Source of the DNA: Phaeobacter porticola
GTDB lineage: Bacteria > Pseudomonadota > Alphaproteobacteria > Rhodobacterales > Rhodobacteraceae
DNA length: 64,000 nt
Assembly: GCF_001888185.1 (NCBI RefSeq)
Contig: NZ_CP016364.1
Location: 1,116,001-1,180,000 of the forward strand
Direction of reading: 5' to 3'
Position numbers and translations under genes: made by a program. Below, piece after piece: positions 45,020-52,483 of the stretch. Numbering within the stretch: position 1 is the first letter of the stretch; the number at the start of each line of letters is the position of its first letter. The notes beneath the pieces are model-generated. The model made no database searches. It saw nothing but the letters and a program-made list of their open reading frames with translations, and was not told the DNA's origin.

Positions 45020-46339
45020 TCATACCGCCTCCAGCCAGGACAGCCAATGACTCTCCGCCGGGCGCTCGGCGAAGCCTGCCTGCTCTTGGCGTTTCATCAT
45101 CACCAGATTGCGGATCACGCGATCCGGGAGAATGCGGGCGATCAGGGGATCGCTGTCGAAGAGGTCGATCGCGGCTTTCCAGTCGGGGGCCAGCTGTGGC
45201 AACCCGTCAATCTCATAGATGTTGCCCTCGGACGGGGCAGGCGGCGTAGCGCCATCCTCAATCCCGACAAGGGCTGCGCCCAAGACGACTGCGAGCATCA
45301 GATAGGGGTTGATATCGCCGCCTGCGACCCGGTGTTCGATGCGGCGCGCCTTGGGGCTGCCGCCGGGGATACGGATCGCGGCGGTGCGGTTTTCATAGGC
45401 CCAGGCTGCGCTGACCGGGGCATGGGCGCCGGGCACCAGCCGGTCGTAGGAATTGCCATGTGGGGCCAGGATCAGCGTGCTGGCGGGCATCGCGGTGAGG
45501 CAGCCGGCCACCGCGTTCATCAACAGATCTGAGCCGCGTTCGGTGCCATCGTTGAAGACATTGTTGCCGTCCTCATCCTCTACCGAGAAATGCACATGCA
45601 TGCCGTTACCGGCCTCTTCGGCATAGGGCTTGGCCATGAATGTGGCGGCAAAACCGTGCTTGCGGGCCAGACCTTTGACCAAGGCCTTGAACAGCCAAGC
45701 ATCATCGGCGGCGCGCATGGCATCCTGATGGTTGAGGTTGATTTCAAACTGGCCCAGACCGGCCTCTGAGATGGCGGATTGGGCGGGGATGCCCATCGCG
45801 TCTGACCCGTCGTAGAGGTCGGTGAAAAACGCATCAAAGGCATCCAGCTCCGCGACAGACAGGACGGATTGCTGATCCAGCTCGCGGCCTGTGAGCGGGT
45901 CGATGGGCGGGGCGGGCTGTGCGCCGCTGTCATCAAGCAGGCTGAACTCCATCTCGGTGGCGGCGACGACCCGCCAGCCGCGCTGCTGGTAGCGGGCCAG
46001 CACATCGGCCAGCACATGGCGCGGATCGCCCATAAAGGGGCGGCCGTCTTCCCAGTACATCGCCATCGGGACCAGCGCGGATGGGTTGGCCAACCAGGGC
46101 ATCGGGACGGCACCACGTTCGGTGGGCAGCATCACGCCATCGGCGTCGCCGGTCTCAAACACCAGCGGGTTATCTTCGACATCGCGGCCCCAGAGATCGA
46201 CGTTGAGAGTGGAGATCGGCATCCGTGCGGCGCCATCTGCCAGCTTGTCTGCCAGCCCCACGGGCATACGCTTGCCGCGCATCTGCCCGTTCAGGTCACA
46301 GGCGGCGATGCGGATAGTGCGCAGATGAGACAGATCCAT
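45020..46339 (-). CDS. Glutamine synthetase family protein, PuuA-like (2)
   Basis: A 439-residue paralogue of the gene at 42888. Key motifs: AACDLNGQMRGKRMP (N-terminal beta-grasp), VVAATEMEFSLL, GLGQFEINLNHQDAMRAADD, ATFMAKPYAEEAGNGMHVHFSVED, GNSYDRLVPGAHAP, ENRTAAIRIPG, RRIEHRVAGGDINPYLMLAVV. It is only distantly similar to the other synthetase, so they probably act on different amines. ATG 46339 follows AAGGAGCC. A palindrome copy lies about 60 bp upstream. Confidence 0.92.
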   Translation of the reverse strand: MDLSHLRTIRIAACDLNGQMRGKRMPVGLADKLADGAARMPISTLNVDLWGRDVEDNPLVFETGDADGVMLPTERGAVPMPWLANPSALVPMAMYWEDGRPFMGDPRHVLADVLARYQQRGWRVVAATEMEFSLLDDSGAQPAPPIDPLTGRELDQQSVLSVAELDAFDAFFTDLYDGSDAMGIPAQSAISEAGLGQFEINLNHQDAMRAADDAWLFKALVKGLARKHGFAATFMAKPYAEEAGNGMHVHFSVEDEDGNNVFNDGTERGSDLLMNAVAGCLTAMPASTLILAPHGNSYDRLVPGAHAPVSAAWAYENRTAAIRIPGGSPKARRIEHRVAGGDINPYLMLAVVLGAALVGIEDGATPPAPSEGNIYEIDGLPQLAPDWKAAIDLFDSDPLIARILPDRVIRNLVMMKRQEQAGFAERPAESHWLSWLEAV

Positions 46340-46397
46340 CGGAGGCTCCTTGGTTGATTTCCCCATTACTAAAGCAGGATCCGCAAGACGCAAAGAA

Positions 46398-46410
46398 AAT
46401 TTGATCAAAA
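46398..46410 (-). promoter_or_regulatory. GATC palindrome, copy 2 (upstream of GS 2)
   Basis: AATTTGATCAAAA matches the 14-bp palindrome except at one end, 59-71 bp upstream of the second synthetase gene. A near repeat (GTTTGATG) follows directly on the plus strand. Confidence 0.6.
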
Positions 46411-46449
46411 GTTTGATGTGAAAGGTCGCAGGCTTGTTTCGGGCAAAAG

Positions 46450-46476
46450 AAAAGGCGCCACTGAGGGCGCCTTTTT
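46450..46476 (-). terminator. Intrinsic terminator of the ABC transporter operon
   Basis: On the minus strand, AAAAGGCGCC / GGCGCCTTTT pair with a 6-nt loop and a following T-tract, 22 bp past the last permease gene. Confidence 0.9.
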
Positions 46477-46497
46477 ATCAAATCTGTCAGGGGAAGA

Positions 46498-47304
46498 TCA
46501 GCGGATCAGGTTTGGCCGATAACGGATCTTGCGGCGTTTTTCCTGGGGCAGGTGGGCGTTCAGCCGGGTGTTGATGATGCCGAAGATGCCAATCACCACC
46601 AGTGTCAGCAGGATGAAATAGAAGGCCAGGATCGGGTAGGGCACGAAGGGGTTGAACGTCTTATCCGCGAAATAGCTGGCGTAATAGAGCGCATCGCCGC
46701 GCTGTTGCCAGGCCGGGAAACCGGAGAAGAACACCAGCGTGGTTGCATGGAACAGGAAGATTGCCTCGTTCGTGTAGGAGGGCCACGCCAGTCGCATCAT
46801 TGTTGGCCACATGATTCGGCGAAAGCGGGTCCAGCCGGACAGCCCATAGGCATCTGCGGCCTCGATATCGCCCTTGGGGATCGACCGCAGCGCGCCGTAG
46901 AAGATTTCAGCAGAATAGGCGGCGGTGTTGAGGATCAGCACGATCAGTGCGCCCATCCAGGCTGCCGACAATAGATTGAAGATTGGTGAGACCGACTTCA
47001 GCTGCAGGAACAGGAAGTAGGCAAAGAAGAACTGGATGAACAGCGGCGAGCCACGGAATATGAAGATGAACCATTCAGCCGCTTTGCGCAGCGGCGTTGA
47101 GGTGGAATTCTTGGCCAGTGCCACGCCATTGGCGATGACAAAGCCGATGACGACGGCGATGGCGCCGAAGTAGATGTTCCACAGCATGCCCGAGCCGATG
47201 AGCACAAACTGGTCGCAGAGGGTGAAATCACTGCGGGGCAACATGCGTTCGCCAAGCCCAAGCGAGCGCAGGCCATAGTCCTGAAGGGTCTGGAAACAGC
47301 TCAT
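46498..47304 (-). CDS. Polar amino-acid-type ABC transporter permease
   Basis: A 268-residue inner-membrane permease (HisM/OccM type) with five or six predicted helices and the EAA loop AADAYGLSGWTRFRRIMWPTMM. It includes IFIFRGSPLFIQFFFAYFLFL typical of this family. The ATG at 47304 overlaps the upstream permease by 4 bp. It forms the transport channel with the next gene. The substrate is probably a basic amino acid or polyamine-like compound by family. Confidence 0.93.
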   Translation of the reverse strand: MSCFQTLQDYGLRSLGLGERMLPRSDFTLCDQFVLIGSGMLWNIYFGAIAVVIGFVIANGVALAKNSTSTPLRKAAEWFIFIFRGSPLFIQFFFAYFLFLQLKSVSPIFNLLSAAWMGALIVLILNTAAYSAEIFYGALRSIPKGDIEAADAYGLSGWTRFRRIMWPTMMRLAWPSYTNEAIFLFHATTLVFFSGFPAWQQRGDALYYASYFADKTFNPFVPYPILAFYFILLTLVVIGIFGIINTRLNAHLPQEKRRKIRYRPNLIR

Positions 47305-48182
47305 GACGCTTTCCTTTGGGCTTCGCCTGCCAATGTGGCCTGCCCATGGGACAGCCGGGTACGGATGCGCTCCAGCACCACCTCGGAGAGTTTGGTAAAG
47401 GCGAGGTAGAACACCAGCAGGCCGAGGAAGTACCACATCCGCCAGTCGCCATGGGGGTAATCGGTGAAGCGGGCAGTCTTGGAGCCGCCAAGCTCGCGCG
47501 CCCAGTAGACGATATCCTCAACCCCGAGCAGGAACAGCAGCGGCGTGGCTTTGATCAGCACCATCCACAGGTTCGACAGGCCGGGCAGCGCGTAGGTCCA
47601 CATCTGCGGCACCAGAATGCGCCAGAACGCCTGGCGATGGGTCATGCCATAGGCTTCGGCGGTCTCAATCTGGGCGCGGGGCACGGCCCGCATGGCGCCA
47701 AACAGCACGTTGGCCGCAAAGGCGCCAAAGACGATGGCAAAGGTCACAACCGCAAGGGTGAAACCATAGACCTCGTGGATCCACTGGTCTGATGAGCCAA
47801 GTGGCATTTTGGCAATGTCACAAACAACAAAGTCATTGCCCTGACGCACGGGCGCGTCCCAGTCGGGGCATTTCACCTGATGGCGTAGATATTCAATGCC
47901 CTGGTCCAGCGCGATGACGAAGAACAGGAAAAACGCGATGTCCGGCACCCCGCGCACCACGGCGATATAGGCCTTACCCAGCCAGGATAGCGGTGCAAAA
48001 TGCGCGCGCGCCGCCATTGCGCCACCAAAGCCGAAGGCCATTGCAGCGGGGGCTGTCACGGCCAGCAGCAGCAGAACCGTCCCGAAGGAGGAATAGAAAG
48101 CGAAATGCTTGCCGGTGGTCAAATAGCAGCTCAGCCACTGGAAACCCTCCAGGCTGGCCGGATCAGAGCAAAAGGAGAAAAT
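47301..48182 (-). CDS. Polar amino-acid-type ABC transporter permease, possible ATT start
   Basis: The second permease (HisQ/OccQ type). The frame with standard codons starts at the TTG at 48122 (273 residues), where no ribosome site exists. Twenty codons further upstream, at 48182, an ATT codon has GAGG six bases before it, and the extra residues (FSFCSDPASLEGFQWLSCYL) look like the usual N-terminus of this permease type. The frame is closed by TGA 18 bp earlier, so no ATG, GTG or TTG lies between. Helix and EAA-loop motifs (AEAYGMTHRQAFWRILVPQM) are typical. It is likely one transcription unit with the ATPase and binding protein. Confidence 0.85.
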   Translation of the reverse strand: MFSFCSDPASLEGFQWLSCYLTTGKHFAFYSSFGTVLLLLAVTAPAAMAFGFGGAMAARAHFAPLSWLGKAYIAVVRGVPDIAFFLFFVIALDQGIEYLRHQVKCPDWDAPVRQGNDFVVCDIAKMPLGSSDQWIHEVYGFTLAVVTFAIVFGAFAANVLFGAMRAVPRAQIETAEAYGMTHRQAFWRILVPQMWTYALPGLSNLWMVLIKATPLLFLLGVEDIVYWARELGGSKTARFTDYPHGDWRMWYFLGLLVFYLAFTKLSEVVLERIRTRLSHGQATLAGEAQRKAS

Positions 48183-48246
48183 GGCGGGCCTCGTTCAGAC
48201 AAGGACGGGTCACAGGCACCCAGCAAAGGCCTGGGCGAGACCGGTC

Positions 48247-48281
48247 AAGGGGGAAGGGGGGCCTGCCGCCCCCCCTCCTTG
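48247..48281 (-). repeat. GC-rich hairpin between the binding-protein and permease genes
   Basis: Seven or more consecutive G:C pairs (GGGGGGC / GCCCCCC) form a stem with a GGCAG-type loop, extended by further imperfect pairs. There is no U-tract. Such stems downstream of SBP genes often stabilise the upstream transcript. Confidence 0.55.
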
Positions 48282-48302
48282 ATATCAGGGTGATGCGAGG
48301 GC

Positions 48303-49013
48303 TCAGAACTGGCCTTCGATTTCCCATTTTTCGAGCAGAGCGTTCAGGGAACCATCTGCTTTCATGCTCTCGACGGCGGCGTCGAACTTGCCGCGCAGTT
48401 CGTCATCGGATTTGCGGAATGCCATGCCGATGCCATCGCCCAGCAGCACGTCCTCTGCCACGAACGCCAGCTCAGTTTCGCCAACGATAGGGATCAGGAA
48501 GTCCTTGTCGGCCATCACGGCGTCCACTTCGCCTGCTTTGACAGCGGCAACAGTTTCATCCGGGGTGGGGAATTCAACCAGGGTCGCACCGGTGGTGGCA
48601 ACATGGGAGGCCTGAATGGTGGAGGCCTGAGCCGCCACAACCGCGCTGTTGACGTCAACATCAGCCGACATCGCCGCATAGGCAGAGGGCGACGGACGGG
48701 TGTAACCGGTGGTGAAGTTCACAACTTCCTTGCGCTCGGCTGTGATCGACATGCCTGCGATGATGGCGTCGTAGTTGCCGGACAGCAGGTTGGGGATGAT
48801 CGAATCCCAGTCGTTGGTAACCCATTCGCAGTCCAGTTCGGCGCGTTTGCACAGCTCGTCGCCCAGCTCGCGCTCAAAACCGTCCACTTCGCCTGCGTCA
48901 TTCAGGAAGTTGTACGGAGGGTAGGCGCCTTCGGTGCCCAGACGCACGGTGTCTGCCATCGCCAGACCGGCGCTAAGAGCCAGGGCCGCGGTGCCGAGGA
49001 TAAGAGATTTCAT
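48303..49013 (-). CDS. Amino-acid ABC transporter substrate-binding protein
   Basis: A 236-residue periplasmic protein (SBP family 3). A cleavable signal peptide ends near Ala20 (ALSAGLAMA). The mature part begins DTVRLGTEGAYPPYNFLND and includes ELGDELCKRAELDCEWVTNDWDSIIPNLLSGNYDAIIAGMSI and KDFLIPIVGETEL. The substrate is unknown; the family takes polar or basic amino acids and opines. It lies between the ATPase and the permeases. A GC-rich intercistronic hairpin (about 48247-48281) may lower expression of the permeases relative to it. Confidence 0.95.
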   Translation of the reverse strand: MKSLILGTAALALSAGLAMADTVRLGTEGAYPPYNFLNDAGEVDGFERELGDELCKRAELDCEWVTNDWDSIIPNLLSGNYDAIIAGMSITAERKEVVNFTTGYTRPSPSAYAAMSADVDVNSAVVAAQASTIQASHVATTGATLVEFPTPDETVAAVKAGEVDAVMADKDFLIPIVGETELAFVAEDVLLGDGIGMAFRKSDDELRGKFDAAVESMKADGSLNALLEKWEIEGQF

Positions 49014-49051
49014 GGTGTTACTCCCGTTTTGGTTAGGTTTTTTATGGATGG

Positions 49052-49831
49052 TTATTTGCCATGTCGTGTCGAGGCAAGAAAGCCCTGAAGGCGTTCGGAG
49101 CGGGTGCTGCCAAAGACTTCGTCCGGGCTGCCCTGTTCTTCGATCAATCCCTTATGCAGGAACACGACGTGGTTGGAGACATCGGCAGCCATGTTCATAT
49201 CATGGGTCACGATGATCATGGTGCGGCCTTCGGCGGCGAGGTCCTTAATGACCTTGACCACCTCCTGTTCCAGCTCGGGATCGAGCGCGGAGGTGGGTTC
49301 ATCAAACAGCAGCGCCTCAGGTTCCATGCAGAGCGCGCGCGCAATCGCGGCACGCTGCTGCTGGCCGCCAGAGAGCTGCGCCGGATAGGCCTCACATTTG
49401 TCGCCGATGCCCACTTTGGTCAGGTATTTTCGGGCGGCGTCCTCTACCTCGGCGCGGTCGCGGCCAAGGACGGTCAGGGGGGCCTCCATCACGTTTTGCA
49501 GGATCGTCATATGGGCCCAGAGGTTAAACTGCTGGAATACCATCGACAGGTTGGTGCGAATGCGCAGCACCTGTTTGGCATCGGACGGGCGGCGCGAAAG
49601 GCCGGTACCGGACCAGCTGATCGGCTCGCCTTTGAAGAGGATATCGCCGTCCTGGCTGTCTTCCAGCAGATTGCAGCAGCGCAGCAGCGTGGATTTGCCG
49701 GAACCTGAGGACCCGATGAGGGAAACCACATCGCCGCGGTGGGCGGTGATATCGACACCTTTGATGACTTCCAGCTCACCATATGACTTGTGCAGGCCGC
49801 GGATTTCCAGAACTGGCGTTGTGTCGGTCAA
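49052..49831 (-). CDS. Amino-acid ABC transporter ATP-binding protein
   Basis: A 259-residue ATPase of the HisP/GlnQ class: Walker A GSSGSGKST at 40-48, Q-loop MVFQQFNLW, signature LSGGQQQR, Walker B LLFDEPTSALDP and the H-loop VTHDM. It is the first gene of the transporter operon. A palindrome copy (49942-49955) lies 111 bp before its start. Confidence 0.95.
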   Translation of the reverse strand: MTDTTPVLEIRGLHKSYGELEVIKGVDITAHRGDVVSLIGSSGSGKSTLLRCCNLLEDSQDGDILFKGEPISWSGTGLSRRPSDAKQVLRIRTNLSMVFQQFNLWAHMTILQNVMEAPLTVLGRDRAEVEDAARKYLTKVGIGDKCEAYPAQLSGGQQQRAAIARALCMEPEALLFDEPTSALDPELEQEVVKVIKDLAAEGRTMIIVTHDMNMAADVSNHVVFLHKGLIEEQGSPDEVFGSTRSERLQGFLASTRHGK

Positions 49832-49941
49832 GATGTCTCTCGTTCAATTGTCTTTGAATTGGTCCTTATTGGACCGAAAAAAACAGCGGATGCAACGTGC
49901 AAACCGATAAGCCCGCCGGGGAATTTCGCATTTCGGCGCGT

Positions 49942-49955
49942 AATCTGATCAAATT
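49942..49955 (-). promoter_or_regulatory. GATC palindrome, copy 3 (upstream of the ABC ATPase)
   Basis: AATCTGATCAAATT has one mismatch to the perfect palindrome of copy 1. It lies 111-124 bp upstream of the ATPase gene start, in the 267-bp gap after the PhnD-like gene. Confidence 0.65.
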
Positions 49956-50098
49956 GTACGCAAAGTGGCGATGGTCAGGGCTGCTGTCAGAAGCGCTGGT
50001 TGGTCAGCGAGGGATGGCGCGCGCCAGACCCGCTGATCACACTTACGGATATGGGGCAGTGCATGGGTCACATCTGATGCCTGCGTCCTGCCAAGGGA

Positions 50099-50884
50099 TC
50101 AGCTTGCCACCTGTTGCCTTATTGACTGCTCTGTCAGCACAGGCCCCAGTGGCGTTGGGACCGCGAGATAGGCGCCGGGTGCGATGTCGATTGCGCCCTG
50201 AAGATGCAGTGTCTGACGGTGGACCGGGTCAAGTTCAGCCACGGCCTGTTTGACCGCCGCGCGCAGCGGTGCAGGATCGCGGGTTGTGGCGGTGATCAAT
50301 GGCAGACCCGGTGTGGGTTTGGTGCGGGTAATCTCAGTGAGGTCATCCGCAAAACTGTCGTGATCCCGTATCAAGGCCCAGCTGACCGCATCAACCGCGG
50401 TAAAATCAGCGGTTCCATCGACCACGGCGCGGGCCGAGGCCCGATGACTGCCGGATTGAAACAGGCTGCCAGGTAGGATTGAGATCTCCCGCATGTGCAT
50501 CATCGGGGCTGCCCAGCCGGATTGTGACAGCGACTCATTATAGGCAAAGCTGCCGCCTGCAAAGCTGCGCAGATCCGCACGAGCGCGGTTGCGATGGGCG
50601 ATGAAGACGCTGTTGTAGTGCCCCGGCGGGCAGTCCGCGACGCCGTGATCCAGTGTTGTGACCAGATTGACCTGCTCATAGAGACGGGTGCGGTAGGGCA
50701 GGCCGCAGGTCTGCGCCAGCAGCAACTTCGAATCGGACCAGATCGACCAGAGATCGCCGCCACGGGTGAGGGTTTCGGGTGCGCCAATAGAGGCAGCGGT
50801 CAGCTCGTGTCGGATCGCCTGCCACAGCGCATCAAGGGCAGGGGCGGTTTCAGGGCGGTCATACATCGCCAGACTGGCGGTCAT
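50099..50884 (-). CDS. PhnD/SsuA-like substrate-binding-fold protein without signal peptide
   Basis: A 261-residue protein with the fold of periplasmic phosphonate-type binding proteins: SLAMYDRPETAPALDALWQAIRHEL, ADCPPGHYNSVFIAHRNRARADLRSFAGGSFAYNESLSQSGW, HRASARAVVDGTADFTAVDAVSWAL. No signal peptide is seen in front of the first strand, so it is probably cytoplasmic, unlike ordinary transporter binding proteins. The ATG at 50884 overlaps the stop of the TerB gene upstream by 4 bp. No permease or ATPase for it lies nearby. Its role may be regulatory, but that is inference. Confidence 0.82.
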   Translation of the reverse strand: MTASLAMYDRPETAPALDALWQAIRHELTAASIGAPETLTRGGDLWSIWSDSKLLLAQTCGLPYRTRLYEQVNLVTTLDHGVADCPPGHYNSVFIAHRNRARADLRSFAGGSFAYNESLSQSGWAAPMMHMREISILPGSLFQSGSHRASARAVVDGTADFTAVDAVSWALIRDHDSFADDLTEITRTKPTPGLPLITATTRDPAPLRAAVKQAVAELDPVHRQTLHLQGAIDIAPGAYLAVPTPLGPVLTEQSIRQQVAS

Positions 50885-51321
50885 GAGCTGGCCTCTGCGC
50901 ATTGACGGGCACGGGCGCTGTCAACGTCACTGACCCCTAGCAAGCTGGCGGAAAGGCGCATGAGCGCATCCTCGGCGGCGTCGCGCTTGCCATCTGCCAG
51001 AACCACCTGCCACAGGGCCTCGACCACGCTCATGCGGTTCTCATAAGGAACGGCGTCCTTGATGGCGCGGGTGAAACGGACGGTGTCGGGGGCCTCTGCC
51101 TCGAGGGCTTCGGCCTGTTCCCGCAGAAGGATGGCACCGCCCAGATCCAGATCGTAGCGGGTGCGCAGGATCCGGTCTATCCGGTCGCGTTCGGTGTCTG
51201 AATAGTTGTGATCCGAGCGCGCGATACGCACCAGCAGCGCGCTAAGCGCCAGCCGGGCGTCCTGGTCGTCCAGTGGTGCCGGAGCTGGCGCCAAAAGGCG
51301 GGCAAGGAGATCCTTAATCAT
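50881..51321 (-). CDS. TerB-family (tellurite resistance-like) protein, second copy
   Basis: A 146-residue all-helical TerB-like protein: ALSALLVRIARSDHNYSDTERDRIDRIL then MSVVEALWQVVLADGKRDAAEDALMRLSASLLGVSD. The Asp/Asn-rich loops resemble the metal-binding pattern of the family. It overlaps both the previous TerB gene and the PhnD-like gene by 4 bp, and is a diverged sister of the next gene upstream. Confidence 0.85.
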   Translation of the reverse strand: MIKDLLARLLAPAPAPLDDQDARLALSALLVRIARSDHNYSDTERDRIDRILRTRYDLDLGGAILLREQAEALEAEAPDTVRFTRAIKDAVPYENRMSVVEALWQVVLADGKRDAAEDALMRLSASLLGVSDVDSARARQCAEASS

Positions 51322-51869
51322 GGCTGTTGCTCCTTGTCTGGGGTTTTGGAGGGGCTGGTTTTGTCCGGTTCATCAGCGGATAGTTGACCCGAGGCCAATT
51401 GACCTGGGGCGATTCCGACCTCTGGGTTCAGCAGTTTGCCCTGCGCGCGGGCGCGCGCAACATCGCTGTCGGCGCGCGAGAGGCCCATGGCCTTGCGGGC
51501 GTCCTCGACGATGCGGATTTCACCGGGGTGTTCATGGCCGTCGGCCAAGACCACCTCCCACAGCGCGTCTAGTGCTGAGAGGCGTTCCTCCAGCCCGGTG
51601 GTTTCGCGGATCAGGCGTCCAAATGTATCGGTCTCGGGCGCGGCGGTATGCAGTTTCTCGCAGGCGGCGCGCACTTTTGCGGCCTCAATTGCGTTGTGTT
51701 GGTAGAGGCGGGCCAAAATCCGATCGATCAGGCTGATTTCTTCCAGCTGATAGTCCCGGTCCGACTGGGCCACCCGCACCAACAACGCACCAAGCGCCAG
51801 TTCGGCGTCTGGGTCTGGCGGGATCGGGGTCTGCGGGGGTCGAAAGACCTGGAATAGTTTTTTCAGCAT
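51318..51869 (-). CDS. TerB-family (tellurite resistance-like) protein, first copy
   Basis: A 183-residue TerB-like protein that starts the operon. Core: ALGALLVRVAQSDRDYQLEEISLIDRIL and RLSALDALWEVVLADGHEHPGEIRIVEDARKAMGLS. It is followed by about 45 residues of disordered Pro/Lys/Ser-rich tail (ending in DKEQQP). It has the same helix plan as the next gene (overlap 4 bp), pointing to a tandem duplication. DUF1330 lies 42 bp upstream. Confidence 0.85.
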   Translation of the reverse strand: MLKKLFQVFRPPQTPIPPDPDAELALGALLVRVAQSDRDYQLEEISLIDRILARLYQHNAIEAAKVRAACEKLHTAAPETDTFGRLIRETTGLEERLSALDALWEVVLADGHEHPGEIRIVEDARKAMGLSRADSDVARARAQGKLLNPEVGIAPGQLASGQLSADEPDKTSPSKTPDKEQQP

Positions 51870-51911
51870 AGCAGCAGTTTACCCTTGAGCGCGTTCAATA
51901 CCAAGAAGGTC

Positions 51912-52205
51912 CTAGTCGCCATAGCCTTCGATGATTTCCATGTCGCCGGTCGATACCGGATCACGCAGCGCTTTGGCCTGCTGATAGGCGACGGAGTCGT
52001 AACAGGCCTTGGCTGTGGCGAAGTCCTTGAATTCGATTACCACGGTGCGGGCGCGGGTCTGGCCTTCGCGGACCTCTTTGGGGCCGCCCCGGATCAGAAA
52101 TTTGGCGCCGTATTCGGCAAAGGGGGCCGCATTGGCTGCAACATAGTCTTTGTAGCGGTCCATATCGTCTACATCGACATGGGCGACCCAATATCCTTTG
52201 GGCAT
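51912..52205 (-). CDS. DUF1330 domain protein
   Basis: A 97-residue protein of the DUF1330 family, a dimeric ferredoxin-like fold of unknown function. Pattern: GYWVAHVDVDDMDRYKDYVAANAAPFAEYGAKFLIRGG, then RTVVIEFKDFATAKACYDSVAYQQAKALR. The ATG at 52205 follows AAAGGAGCC. It is the nearest upstream neighbour of the TerB genes and may be co-transcribed with them. Confidence 0.92.
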   Translation of the reverse strand: MPKGYWVAHVDVDDMDRYKDYVAANAAPFAEYGAKFLIRGGPKEVREGQTRARTVVIEFKDFATAKACYDSVAYQQAKALRDPVSTGDMEIIEGYGD

Positions 52206-52430
52206 TGTGGGCTCCTTTCTGGCACGGAGATCAAGCTGTTGGCACAGGCTGATACAGAACCGGGGCAAAGGCAATGACCGCGTTACCGTGTTTTTCCCCT
52301 TATGCGGAAGATTTAACGCTATCAATCGCCCACATTGTATATGGTTTTGGGCCCATGTGACGACTGACTGGGCATGCGCAATCCCTGAGAGATATCTCAG
52401 ACCATGGTGCTGCAATTTAGCCAGCTGATC

Positions 52431-52477
52431 GTCGCGCGGGCAAACCAGTTACAAAAGCAATGGTTTGCCCGCGCGAC
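52431..52477. repeat. Perfect 17-bp inverted repeat after valS
   Basis: Arms GTCGCGCGGGCAAACCA and TGGTTTGCCCGCGCGAC are exact inverse complements with a 13-nt loop. It ends 7 bp before the valS stop codon (52484-52486). No T-tract follows on the minus strand. Confidence 0.9.
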
Positions 52478-52483
52478 GCCATA

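Noticed and set aside
48247-48281. GC hairpin considered as an intrinsic terminator
   Set aside because: No U-tract follows and it is inside an operon; mRNA stabilisation is more plausible.
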